Positions 1-8,819 are shown, counted from the stretch's first letter. The stretch is 11,926 nucleotides of DNA from Poronia punctata (GCA_022579005.1 MU401996.1:1-11926); one strand, 5' to 3'. Program-made: numbers and translations. The notes: generated from the sequence alone by a model not told the origin.

Positions 1-1844
1 TTAAAGCAAAATGTTTAAAAATATATTACTAGCTATATATAATATAAAAAAGCTTAAAAGCTAAAGTATAAGCTTTATAAAAAGCTTTAGTTATTATTTT
101 TACTAAAGTAGCTTTTTTAAAAAATTAGCTTAAATTTTATTATAAAATTATTTTTATATATAAAAGCAAATAACAACGTTTATAATGCAATTTTAATTAT
201 TATAAACTAGTTTATAAAAATAGCATTATTTATTTTTATATAAAAAATGCTTAACGCTACTAACCTTATAGTAATTATATATTATAAAGTAAACTGCTAA
301 TATAAGTTTTTAAAAAAGATTATAAGTAATAAAAATAAACTTATTATAAGCAAATTTTAAAAAAAGTTTTATAAAGTATAAAAAGTATATTAGTAGCTAT
401 TTATTATATAGCACTTTTAAACTAATAACTAATTAAAATAAGTATATTAAACTTTAAAAAAATACTTTTATATTTTTTATAATAGCAAGCTAAATAGCTA
501 AATTAAAGTATTAGTAAATATTAAGTTTAAATATAATAATAGCTAATATGCTACTATAAGCTATTTATTATTTAAAGCGTTATATAAATACTACTTAAAA
601 AGTATTAAGTATATATTAAAATAGCTTTAATTTAATATTTAAAAAGCAAAAACAAAGCTATAGTAAATAAAGGCTATATGCTATATAATTTATAAATATT
701 AAAAGTAAATAATTAAGTTAATATAAAAGCATTATAATAAATATTATATATTAAAAAAGTTTTAAGTAAGTAATATAATAAAGCTATTAATAATATACTT
801 TAAGTTTAGGTGTAAAAAAAACCTAGCTTTTATATATATTTAAGTTAAAGCTTTTAAAAAAGTAAAGATTTAAATATATTAAATTAAATTGCTTAAAATT
901 TATTTTTAAGTTTATAATATATTTTTTATATTATTACTTAAATTATAAACAAACTAGCTAAAAAATACTAGTTAAATAGCGTTGCTTAAGTTAAAAAATA
1001 AATAAAAAAAGTAAGTAATAAAAAATATTATTAAATATTAAAAAAGCTAAAGTAAATAAAAATACTTAATAAAATAAAAAAGCTAGCTAGTAAAATATAA
1101 TACTTAAAAGCTAGCTAAATACTTAGTAAATCTAAGCTGCTTGCTAAACTAATAAAAAAAAAAAGTTAAAAAAGTTTATATTAAGTAAAATAATAAGTAA
1201 AGTAGTTATATTAGTATATAAGTATTAAAGGTTATAAAAGTATAAAATTTAATTAATAAAAAATAATAAGCTATTATTAAGCAATTAACTAGGCTATAAT
1301 ATTATAAAAACTAAAAACTTATATATAAAAAACTTATAGCAACTTTAAACTAACTTACTAATAATAAAAGTAGTATTATTAAAATAAAAAGTTAGTAAAA
1401 GACCTTAAATAGTAGCTAAAAAGGGAAAAATTATATTATAGTATTAAAGTAGCTTTAGCTAGAATTTAGCAGTATAGTTTAATAATTAATATAAATAAAA
1501 GTAGTATTAAAAATTAAAATAACTTTTTATATAAAAAGCTTTTAGTAAGCTTTATTAATATTTAAAAAGGTTTTAAAACTTTTATTAGTAAACTGTTTTT
1601 AAAATTTTAGCTTTTTATTAGCAAGTTTTATAATAAACGCGCATAACTAGCATAAGCAAGCATTAAAGTTATTAAAAAAGCTATTTTAATATTTTAAAAA
1701 AATATAAAAAACTAAGCTTTTTATAAAAGATTATTAAAGTTGCTAGCTAAAAGCTTTTTTTTGCTAATAAAAAACTAATAAAGTATTAGCAACTAAGCTA
1801 GCAAACAGTAAGCAAAAAGTATAAATAATAAAAAAAGTAATAAT
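1..1844 (-). mobile_element. Left segment of an old minus-strand Ty3/Gypsy retrotransposon fossil
   Basis: This stretch lies left of the AATAG target duplication of element 1. I read it as the downstream (3') part of the Gypsy fossil whose RNase H and integrase core lie at 8825-10616 on the same strand. The link rests on integrase C-terminal motifs between about 1060 and 1562 on the minus strand. Positions 1-1059 hold nothing I can name; they would be the end of pol, a 3' untranslated region or a worn LTR. Positions 1563-1844 are also unassigned and make the integrase about 0.3-0.4 kb longer than expected. Base use is extreme: TC and GA steps are almost absent. There is no open frame of useful length. 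Confidence 0.55.
1060..1562 (-). pseudogene. Decayed Gypsy integrase C-terminal part with probable GPY/F module
   Basis: Reading the minus strand, one frame from 1551 to 1420 gives SLLKAFYIKSYFNF, then, after stops, LLNYTAKF (F codon at 1462-1464), and exactly 12 codons later PFLAT (P codon 1423-1425). Ty3/Gypsy integrases have the same order after the catalytic Glu: a LExYLRxYxN helix, LLPxAEF, about 12 residues, then SPFxANYG. About 97 codons further, at 1103-1147 and shifted by one base, the frame reads LASSLDLLSI, stop, LAFK. This fits the PSxKLD...GPF core of the GPY/F module at the usual distance. An indel in the A-run at 1153-1163 could explain the shift. Stops are TAA and TAG, as expected when Gln and Trp codons decay. 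The family motifs are known; the assignment of this worn copy is my inference. Confidence 0.6.
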
Positions 1845-1849
1845 AATAG
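1845..1849. repeat. Left target-site duplication of element 1 (AATAG)
   Basis: AATAG sits directly before the TGTTA that starts the left LTR and recurs directly after the AACA that ends the right LTR. A 5-bp duplication is typical of LTR retrotransposon integrases. A five-base match in such AT-rich DNA can arise by chance, but its exact position at both ends makes it convincing. Confidence 0.85.
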
Positions 1850-1996
1850 TGTTAAAATCCCTTTTAATACCCTTGGCCTTATTAACTACATTAAAGCTAT
1901 TAAAACGCAAATATCTTATAAACATAAATATTTAGTTTTTAACGCATTAGATTTAAATTATATTAGACTTACTTTATTAAAAAGGTATATGCGTAG

Positions 1997-2007
1997 TATA
2001 TAAAAAG
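1997..2007 (+). promoter_or_regulatory. Candidate LTR TATA box
   Basis: TATATAAAAAG lies about 150 bp into the 5' LTR, a plausible place for the core promoter that would drive the retrotransposon transcript. The right LTR keeps it at 8603-8613; in element 2 it is changed by one base. In such AT-rich DNA the match is weak evidence, and the element is surely inactive now. Confidence 0.3.
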
Positions 2008-2057
2008 TACGCGTTTTTTATATATTAAATACGTAGTAAGTACGTGTTTTTTTATAT
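2005..2057 (+). repeat. Internal direct repeat of the LTR
   Basis: Two copies of a roughly 19-bp unit, AAGTACGCGTTTTTTATAT and AAGTACGTGTTTTTTTATAT, start about 33 bp apart. The right LTR and the inverted LTR keep the same arrangement, so it belongs to the family rather than to one copy. It could be a regulatory or structural motif of the LTR. The second copy reads GTG where the first reads GCG, a C/T difference of the kind seen throughout the window. Confidence 0.55.
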
Positions 2058-2620
2058 TGCTAATAAGTTTAAATTATACTGCAAACCTTTATAGCTATAT
2101 AAAACGTATTAAAAAAGTCCTTATAATTTCTTTTATTTCTATTAATTAAGTTAATATAATACTATTAATAATAATATATTATAATTATATTTACTTTAGC
2201 TAGACTAATACTAATTAGTAGTTAAATTAGTAACTATAAAAAAGCAAAGTTTAAAAATAAAAACTATTATTATAGTTGCTTTTTACTTAACTTAAAGTTG
2301 CTTTAGCTTTATATTGCCTTTAAAACTTACTATATTTAAGTAAGTAATAAATAGAAAATTTAACTTAAATTATTATATAACTACTTAAAAAAATAAAGTA
2401 AACAAAAAAAGCTATACTAAATTATAGTAAGCGTTTTATATGTTATATATTAATAAAATAAAAAGTAATAAGTATTTTTACTACTTATAAGTTATAGCTA
2501 ATTTAAAAACTAATTAGTATTAATTTATAATAGTATTATTATTATATAACCTTAGTTTAATTTTAAATTTCTTTTTAAAAAACTAATTAAATTAGAATTC
2601 TTAGTATATATAGCAGTTAG

Positions 2621-2622
2621 TA
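2621..2622. repeat. Left TA target duplication of the TIR element
   Basis: TA directly precedes the terminal CAGT of the 750-bp element and is matched by TA at 3373-3374 after ACTG. TA duplication is the mark of Tc1/mariner-pogo transposition. A dinucleotide TA is common here, so the support comes from the adjoining inverted repeats. Confidence 0.75.
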
Positions 2623-2650
2623 CAGTCGCTCCGAAAAATAACAACCGGTT
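2623..2650 (+). repeat. Left terminal inverted repeat of the nested DNA element
   Basis: This 28-bp arm pairs with 3344-3372. Matching blocks are CAGT at the tip, CGAAAA in the middle and AACCGGTT at the inner end, with mismatches and one gap near the tip. CCGGTT and CGCTCCG are striking GC-rich islands in this window. Confidence 0.88.
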
Positions 2651-2913
2651 CTAACAACTTACACTAAAACTTACCTATTTCAAAAATTAATAACCCTTTC
2701 CTTTTATAATTAAAAAATTCCTAAAAAATATTTTTAACTAATTTATATTAAAGCCATTTTTATACTAATAAGGCTAGCCTATACACCTAGTATAGCAGTA
2801 GTTTATAAGCTTTAAAGTATAGCAAAATTAAAGTTTTTAAACTTTAATTCTTAAAGCTTTATATTAAATTAAATAAAAATGCTAAAAGTAAAAGCTTAGT
2901 AGATTTATAAATT

Positions 2914-2946
2914 AGCGTTAAAGGCGGTTCTATATATATTAACGCT
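2914..2946. other. Hairpin inside the TIR element
   Basis: AGCGTTAA at 2914-2921 pairs perfectly with TTAACGCT at 2939-2946 across a 17-base loop that contains GGCGGTTC. It is the only GC-bearing palindrome I see in the interior of the element. No function can be assigned; TIR elements often carry subsidiary palindromes. Confidence 0.45.
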
Positions 2947-3343
2947 TTAATTTTATTTTTATTAATTATGTGTTTTTTATAAACGCTATTTTTATAAAGA
3001 TTTAGCTAATAGTTTAAAACCTTATATAAAACTATTAAAACCTCTATTATAAAACTTAAATTAATAAAACTGTTTATTAACTATTTGATAGCATTAAATC
3101 ATTTTTTATTAATTTTTATTTTAATGTTTATATTTTCTTTTATTTTATTAAAAACTATAGATTAAATTATTAAATATAACTTTAAACGCTAATAAAATAA
3201 TAACAACAAAATGGAAAATTAAATTAAAATATGCTACTAATAGCCTAACATTCAAAGTATATAAAACCATTTTCCTTATATTTTATACTTTAGTATATGT
3301 AGCGTAGTGCAAGGCTTTCTAAGGTAGAAAAGCTGTAAAATAA

Positions 3344-3372
3344 AACCGGTTATTACTTTTCGAGACCCACTG
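3344..3372 (-). repeat. Right terminal inverted repeat of the nested DNA element
   Basis: This 29-bp arm reads AACCGGTTATTACTTTTCGA and then GACCCACTG. It is the inverted partner of 2623-2650, one base longer. Differences between the arms include C/G changes near the tip as well as C/T ones, so the two arms had diverged before or apart from the AT-directed decay. Confidence 0.88.
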
Positions 3373-3374
3373 TA
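3373..3374. repeat. Right TA target duplication of the TIR element
   Basis: TA follows the terminal ACTG directly and matches TA at 2621-2622. Confidence 0.75.
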
Positions 3375-3915
3375 ATTTACTTTAAAAATGCTTTTAATAA
3401 CAACTTAAATTAAGTTAAAATTTTTAAAAAAATAAGCATAGCTATTTATTTATTAAAAAAGTATTTTATTTTTAAACAATAAAGCGTTAAAAATATAACT
3501 TTAAATTACTAGCAAAAAATAAGCTAAATATATACGTTTTATTTAAAATAACTAAGTACTAATATACTGTTTTAATAGTAAAAGCTTTTTATAAGCTATT
3601 TAAAAAGATTTTAAAAAATAAACATATTAATATTTTAATAAATTAGTATATCTAGTATAACGTTTATTATTACTAGTACTATAGCTAAAAAGTATTAATT
3701 ATAGCTTAATTTAAAGCTATAATATAATAAGTAATAAGTTATTTATTATTATTAATAGCTATATAACTATTAGCAAAGCTTAGTACTTTTTTTATATTTT
3801 TAATTAAAAAATAAAAACTTAGTTTAATTTTTTTATTTACTAAAACAAATTGCAAGCTAAAATATACTTAAATTTAAAAAATATTTTAAAATATTAGTAA
3901 CTAATTAAAAAGCTT

Positions 3916-3942
3916 AAGCTTTTTAAGCTTTTTAAACTTTTT
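3916..3942. repeat. Short tandem repeat, 3 x 9 bp
   Basis: Three units of AAGCTTTTT follow one another; the third reads AAACTTTTT, a single G-to-A change. The AAGCTT-rich zone continues more loosely to about 3990. A frame on the minus strand there is rich in Lys and Ala with many stops, which may only reflect the low complexity. Confidence 0.6.
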
Positions 3943-4543
3943 AAAGCATTTAACCTGCTTTTTAGCTTTTTTTTAACTTTTTAAGCATTATAAGCTACTT
4001 AAGCTATATATGCTTTATGTACTTTTTAGCGCTTATAGCTAATAAGTTTTTTACTTATTAGCAAGCTAGTTACGCTTTAATAATAAGCTATACTTACTTT
4101 AGCTATTAAATATAAAAACGTTTTAACTTTATACTTAAATCTTTAAAGGTTTAACTATGTTTTACTTTATAATTTACTTTTAATATATTTAATAAATAAT
4201 GCTTTTTTTACTTTTTAAAAAATTGCTATATTTATAAAAATATAGCAAAAAAACTACAATTATATAAGTAAGCTATATAACTTATTATATAATAAAGTAT
4301 AAACTTTTACTAATATATACTACTAAATTAAAATAATAAAAAACTAGTAATTAAGCTATATTTTAAATAACTTTAAATAACTAGGCTAAATAATATTTTA
4401 TATAGCAAATTAGCTTTAATAAGTTATGAATAAAAATATATTTTAAGTTAAATTTATACTTTAATAATATTGTAAATTAGTTTTAATACTTTATTAATTT
4501 AACTATAATTATATATTAAAATACTTATAAAAAAGAGCTTAAA

Positions 4544-4575
4544 TAAAACCTTTATAAAACCTTTATAAAACCTTT
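4544..4575. repeat. Short tandem repeat, 3 x 11 bp
   Basis: TAAAACCTTTA is repeated three times in a row, the last unit ending in T instead of A. The CC dinucleotide is kept in all three units although CC is rare around it. That suggests recent expansion, or protection of this context. Confidence 0.7.
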
Positions 4576-6313
4576 TAACTTTATAATTAAAAAGATTATA
4601 AAAGCTTAGCAAGCACTTAGTATTACGTATTAAAGTAAGATTTACTTAGTAATAAACATAATATACGCATATAAAAGTATATTTAAGTTTAATATAGTAC
4701 TTATTTACTAAAAGCTAACGTTTAAAAGTTTATTTTTTAACTTTTAATTTTATTTATAAGTAGTAAATAATAGCAAAGATAGCACTGCATTTTATATAAA
4801 CTGCAAGTATAATAATTATAGTTATAATAAAAATAATTTAATACTATATTGCCTTTATTTTAAAAGCAAATTAAACCTATTAAAGTAAAAATATAAGTAT
4901 TTTATATATAAAGAAAATAATTATTTTTTAACTAATTATTTAATTAAAAAACAACGCAAAATAAAACGTTAGTTTTTTACTATATATAAAACAATTTATA
5001 GCTATAAACTAAATTTTAAAATGTTTTTTTAATATTTAATAAATATAAAAAGTATTTTTAAAACTGTTTTAAATTTAAACTTAAAATAAAATAAAATTAA
5101 TAATAAAATAGCAGTAAAACTTACTTAATTTTTAAAAAACGCTATATATATATATTATATTATAAGTAAAAATATATAGCTGTTTAAAGCTAAAACGCTA
5201 GCAAATTAATTTATTTTAAAAGATTTATATAAAGTAAAATATTAAACTAAATTATAAAATATAAGTGCTTTTAATTATTTAATAGTTAAAAAAACATAAT
5301 AAAAAGCATATTTATACTTAAATTTAAAAGTAAATATAGTATAAAAACTAAGCAAGATTTATATTAAGTTTAGTAGTAGTAGTATTATTAAAAGTATTAG
5401 CATAATTTAAATATAAAACTTTTTTAAAACTACTATATATTATATTTTAAATATGCTTAATTCTTTTTTATTTTTGCTATAAAACGCTAATTACATTAGT
5501 GCTTATTTTAATAATACTAAAAGCATTATTATTTAAAGCAATAATAATACAACACTAGTTATTTATAAATAAAAATATTTATTTTTTAATATATACTTTA
5601 GCAAAATAACTATATATTTTATTAAAACTAAGTTATACTAGCTTTATAAACAATTTAAGTCTTTTAAAGCAATAAAACTAAAGTAAATATTAACTATTAT
5701 AAATTATAAAGTTAATTATTTTATTTTAAAAAAGATTTAAACATTTTGCTATTATTGCTAAATATATAACCTAGTACTAAAACACTTTAAATCTACTTTA
5801 AAAATAATTATAAATTTAACTATAAGGTTATTATTAACGTAGTTTAAATTAATAAAAAACACGTTTTTTACGTTATTAGTTTAGCTACGTTATCTTAAGC
5901 TACAACTTTTATTTAAACAATAAAAGCATATAAAGCGTAAAATATACTTTATAAATATTAAATTAACATTTATTAAAAATTGCTTAATTATATAATATAT
6001 AACTTTAGTACTAACTTTGCTTTAAAAAAGTTTTAAACTAATATTAAAATTATAAGGATTATATATAAAAAAATGCTTATTAAAGTATATTAAATACTTA
6101 GTAAAATTAAACGCATATATGCTTTTTTATACTATACTTTTAATATTATTAAAAAAGGATTAGCTACTAAAACAATAATAAATTAATCTTGCAAATAAAA
6201 ATAAAAGCTTTTAATAATATTGCAAAACTTAATAAACTAGTACTTACTTTAATATTTAATACTTATTTACAAATTAATAATAATTTACTACTATTATTTA
6301 AAATTATTTAATA

Positions 6314-6353
6314 TATAAAAGCTATTTAAAAATCTATAAAAGCTATTTAAAAT
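6314..6353. repeat. Two-copy direct repeat with 21-bp period
   Basis: TATAAAAGCTATTTAAAA occurs twice with only ATC between the copies. It lies in the unresolved internal region of element 1 and looks like a small local duplication. Confidence 0.6.
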
Positions 6354-7150
6354 AAAAAAGTAAAAGTAAACATATTGCATACGCTTAATATTTAAAATAG
6401 CTTGAATTTACTTTTTATTTTTATTTTTCTTTATAAAATAAAGTTTTTATTTAGCAAAAAAAGCAAAAAGTAAAATAGTTTTTTTAAAGTCTAAGCAATT
6501 AAAAATAAAAACGTTATTATTAATATAGTTAATAAACTAATAAAGTTTTATTATACTTAAATAAAACTATATTAATGTATAAACTAAACTAACTATAAAG
6601 TAAGTGTAAATTAAAATACACTTTTAATAAAAGTAAAAAACTTGCAACCTTTTACTACTTTAGCAGTTATTTACTACCTTTATAAAAAACTAAAAAAAAC
6701 AAAATAATAGTTATTATATTATAGTCTTTTTAATAATATAATTTAAATACGTAATAGTACTAAAAACGTATTTAAACCAAAAGAAGAAAGCAAACTTTTA
6801 ATTATTATTAAAGCTATAAAATAAAAGCATTATTTTTACTTTTAGTTTACTTTTTAAAAAAATTAATAATCTTTTAAGCATAAAAATATTTAAGTTTATT
6901 TATTTTAAACTTAAAACATACTTAAATATTAAGCTATTTTTGTTTTAAATAGTATGTAAAATTAAAAGCAAAACTACTTAGCTTTATAAAAAAATTATAA
7001 CTAGTAGTTTAAAGCTATAATAACTATAAAAAAGAAATAGTTTAATATTAACCTTTTATTATTTAATAAATAAGTTAATAAGTTATACTTATACTTACTT
7101 TATTTTTAGTTTAAAATTAAAATGCTTATAATAAAGTAAAAAATATTATA

Positions 7151-7204
7151 TAAGCATATATATAATTAAAAAATACTTTTCTTTATATTATATATATATG
7201 CTTA
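7151..7204. other. Long perfect hairpin, 14-bp arms
   Basis: TAAGCATATATATA at 7151-7164 is the exact reverse complement of 7191-7204, around a 26-base loop. Further complementarity exists between the loop (AATTAAAAAATACTTTT) and sequence at about 7221-7250, so a larger fold is possible. Alternating TA in the arms raises the chance of coincidence; the TAAGCA ends make it firmer. The role is unknown. Confidence 0.5.
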
Positions 7205-7542
7205 CTTATTAAACCTTTAAAAAGTATTTTAAAAATACTATTTTTTAATTACTTTGCTTTTTTTATAGTTTAGTTAAACTTAGTTTATACTAGTTTTAAA
7301 CTTATTATAAACACTATTAAAATTTACTTAAAATAATAATATTAACTTATAACTTTTGCTTACTATTTATAAAAAATAAACGTAATAAATTTAGCATTAT
7401 TATAATATAAATAAATAATACTTTATTATTTACTATACTAATATTTTTAGCTAAAAAAAGCAAACTTTTTAAAGCTAAATTTAAAGTAAAACTAAAATAA
7501 TTTTTTAATAAAAAATAAGTAATTAAGTTTAATAATATAAAT

Positions 7543-7568
7543 ATTACTTTTTAAAATAAAAAAGTAAT
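7543..7568. other. Hairpin conserved in both family copies
   Basis: ATTACTTTTT (7543-7552) pairs with AAAAAGTAAT (7559-7568) around a 6-base loop. Element 2 has the same structure at 11860-11885, with ATTAC opposite GTAAC, so one G-T type mismatch has arisen. Its place about 0.87 kb before the 3' LTR does not suggest a clear role. Confidence 0.5.
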
Positions 7569-7928
7569 TTTTATATAAAAGAATTAAGTAAAATATCTAA
7601 TTAAAATTAACTTTATTTTAGTTAACGCTTTTTAGTAATATATTAGCTAAAAGGTATATAGTGCATATATTAGCAATATATATTAACTTAAAGCTATATT
7701 TAACTAATAAATAGCTATATAATTTACTAAACTTATAAAAAATAATATTTAAGTATTAAATAAGTAAATTAACTAGCAAATTAAAAATAAGCACTATAAA
7801 TTAATTTATATACTTTTAAACTTAATAAAAGCAAAGCTATTTATTTTTATAAATACATTATTTGTTAATATTACTAACCTAAGCTTTTAAATTAGTTTTA
7901 TTATTATTTTTACTACTAAATTAACTTT

Positions 7929-7985
7929 AAATTACATGCAAAACAAATATAAAATTACTGGCAATATTATTTACTAAAGCTTAAG
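7929..7985 (+). pseudogene. Possible coding remnant before the 3' LTR, not identified
   Basis: The plus strand reads KLHAKQI, stop, NYWQYYLLKLK, with an uninterrupted TGG Trp codon that the inverted copy has lost. Neighbouring stops are TAA or TAG. The aromatic, non-repetitive composition looks more like protein than noise. If genuine, it supports plus orientation of element 1 and an ORF reaching close to the 3' LTR. I do not recognise the family. Confidence 0.22.
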
Positions 7986-8415
7986 TAAATATAAGTACAT
8001 TACTTAATTTCTTTTTACTAATAAACTATATAATATAGTTAATAAGATTAATAGCGCTATTGCTTTATATACTACTTTATACTTAATTTTTAAAGTACTT
8101 AAATTATTTTTAATTTTCTTAATACTTTGTACTAATTTTAAGTTATTTTAGTAATGCTTTATAAAGCTTAAAAGTATATATAAAAACGCTTTATAATTAA
8201 TATAATATTGCTATAAAAGTTTTATAAAAAAAAGAAAATTGTAAAGGTATATTAAATTAATAAAAGAAATAACTTTATAAATTTATTTATAAAAAAAACT
8301 TTTAACTAAGTACTTAAGTTCTTTATTATAATAAATTAAATAAAAATAAAAATTAAAGTAATAGTAAATTGCTTATAAGTTAAAAATAAAAGCATAAAAA
8401 AATAAAAATATAGTT

Positions 8416-8432
8416 AAAAGAAAAATAGTAAG
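8416..8432 (+). other. Candidate polypurine tract before the 3' LTR
   Basis: AAAAGAAAAATAGTAAG touches the start of the right LTR; element 2 has AAAAAAATAGCAAG at the same place. LTR retrotransposons prime plus-strand DNA synthesis from such a tract. It is the main reason to orient the family this way. The tract is interrupted by T and the DNA is A-rich anyway, so confidence is limited. Confidence 0.4.
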
Positions 8433-8819
8433 TATTAAAGTCTTTTTTAATACTTTTAACTTTATTAACTATATTAAAGCTATTAAAACGCAAATATTTT
8501 ATAAACATAAATATTTAGTTTTAATACATTAGTTTTAAATTATGTTAAACTTACTTTATTAAAAAAGTATACGTATAGTATATATATATAGTATATAACT
8601 AGTATATAAAAAGTATGCGTTTTTTATATATTAAATATATAGTAAGTACGTGTTTTTTTTATATTACTAATAAGTCTAAATTATACTGCAAACTTTTATA
8701 GCTATATAAAACTTGCTAAAAAAAGTCCTTATAACTTCCTTTCCCTTTAATTAATTAAGTTAACATAGTACTATTAATAATAATGTATTATAATTATATT
8801 TACTTTAGCTAAACCAACA
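8433..8819 (+). repeat. Right (3') LTR of element 1, 387 bp
   Basis: It starts TATTAAAGTC (the TG of the other LTR has become TA) and ends AAACCAACA, the intact CA end. It matches 1850-2210 and the reverse complement of 10622-10997 throughout. It contains the 26-bp segment around 8579-8604, with ACTAGT, that the left LTR lacks. The pyrimidine block CTTCCTTTCCCTTTAATTAA near 8735 is best preserved here and in element 2, and is worn in the left LTR. Confidence 0.92.

Larger units (their letters stand above)
1850..2210 (+). repeat. Left (5') LTR of element 1, 361 bp
   Basis: It begins TGTTAAAATCCC and ends GACTAATA, where the other two copies end CCAACA and CTAACA; the last C has therefore become T. 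It aligns end to end with 8433-8819 and with the reverse complement of 10622-10997. It is shorter than the right LTR by 26 bp, because the segment around ACTAGT present in both other copies is missing near 1995. A candidate TATA box (TATATAAAAAG, 1997-2007) and two copies of AAGTACG(C/T)GTTTTTT (about 2005-2023 and 2038-2057) are visible. It keeps more TC and GA steps than the internal region. Confidence 0.92.
2623..3372. mobile_element. 750-bp TIR element (pogo/Fot1-like MITE or deletion derivative) nested in element 1
   Basis: The ends are imperfect inverted repeats of 28-29 bp. The left one starts CAGTCGCTCCG and runs to AACCGGTT; the right one, read backwards, starts CAGTGGGTCTCG and also reaches AACCGGTT. 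TA flanks both. CAGT ends with a TA duplication fit Tc1/mariner-type elements, of which pogo/Fot1 members are common in ascomycetes. The interior is too short for a transposase and I recognise no domain in it, so it would have moved in trans. It keeps about 15 TC and 9 GA steps plus several CpG in 750 bp, against one such step in the first 600 bp of the window. It is therefore clearly younger or less mutated than the element around it. The exact family is not identified. Confidence 0.85.
2211..8432 (+). pseudogene. Internal region of element 1, coding remains not resolved
   Basis: This is where gag and pol should lie. All six frames are broken many times. I looked for reverse transcriptase (YxDD), RNase H and integrase motifs on both strands and found none I would defend. 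A primer-binding site should start at about 2211 (CTAATTAGTAGTTAAATTAG). Mutated TGG triplets could hide there, but no tRNA match can be claimed. The region is interrupted by the TIR element at 2623-3372. Apart from the short repeats and hairpins listed separately, 3375-7500 holds only AT-rich sequence with scattered surviving GC and AGCT steps. Lack of recognisable domains may mean heavier decay than in the older host, or a divergent family. Confidence 0.6.
7502..8432 (+). repeat. 3' internal segment of element 1, inverted match to 10998-11926
   Basis: The 931 bp before the right LTR align along their whole length with the reverse complement of 10998-11926, which shows that both belong to the same family. 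Position 7502 faces the window edge, so the homology probably goes on to the left. Most differences I see are C/T or G/A, as expected for independent decay of two copies. Shared landmarks are the hairpin at 7543-7568, the AATAGCGCTATTGCTTTATA block near 8050 and the purine-rich end. Comparing the two copies restores some lost G and C, but I still do not recognise a protein. Confidence 0.9.
1850..8819 (+). mobile_element. Element 1: full-length, decayed LTR retrotransposon
   Basis: Two LTRs in direct orientation (361 and 387 bp) bound an internal region of 6,222 bp, or about 5.47 kb once the nested TIR element is removed. Ends are of the TGTTA...TAACA type, with TG or CA decayed to TA at some ends, and AATAG flanks both sides. 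Total length fits Ty3/Gypsy or Ty1/Copia elements. The plus orientation is inferred from a purine-rich stretch just before the right LTR, found in both copies of the family. I could not place reverse transcriptase or integrase motifs, so the superfamily is open. It is inserted in an older Gypsy integrase, carries a younger DNA element, and no longer encodes an intact protein. Confidence 0.9.

Noticed and set aside
1850..2210. A solo LTR at the left
   Set aside because: Its own flanks (AATAG and CTAAT) do not match, whereas AATAG recurs after the same-orientation LTR at 8819, so the two belong to one element.
2211..2228. A defined tRNA primer-binding site after the 5' LTR
   Set aside because: The position is right, but no TGG start remains and no tRNA 3' end matches convincingly.
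2914..2946. tRNA-like or SINE promoter because of GGTTC in the hairpin loop
   Set aside because: No A box, cloverleaf or matching arms could be found nearby.
3910..4000. Lys/Ala/Gln-rich minus-strand frame that might be a gag coiled coil
   Set aside because: It coincides with the 9-bp tandem repeat and AAGCTT low complexity, so the composition is explained without a protein.
4383..4412. LNNILYSK reading, which resembles the reverse transcriptase YLDDILIYS motif
   Set aside because: The frame before and after it does not match reverse transcriptase, one residue is missing, and AAT-AAT runs are common by chance here.
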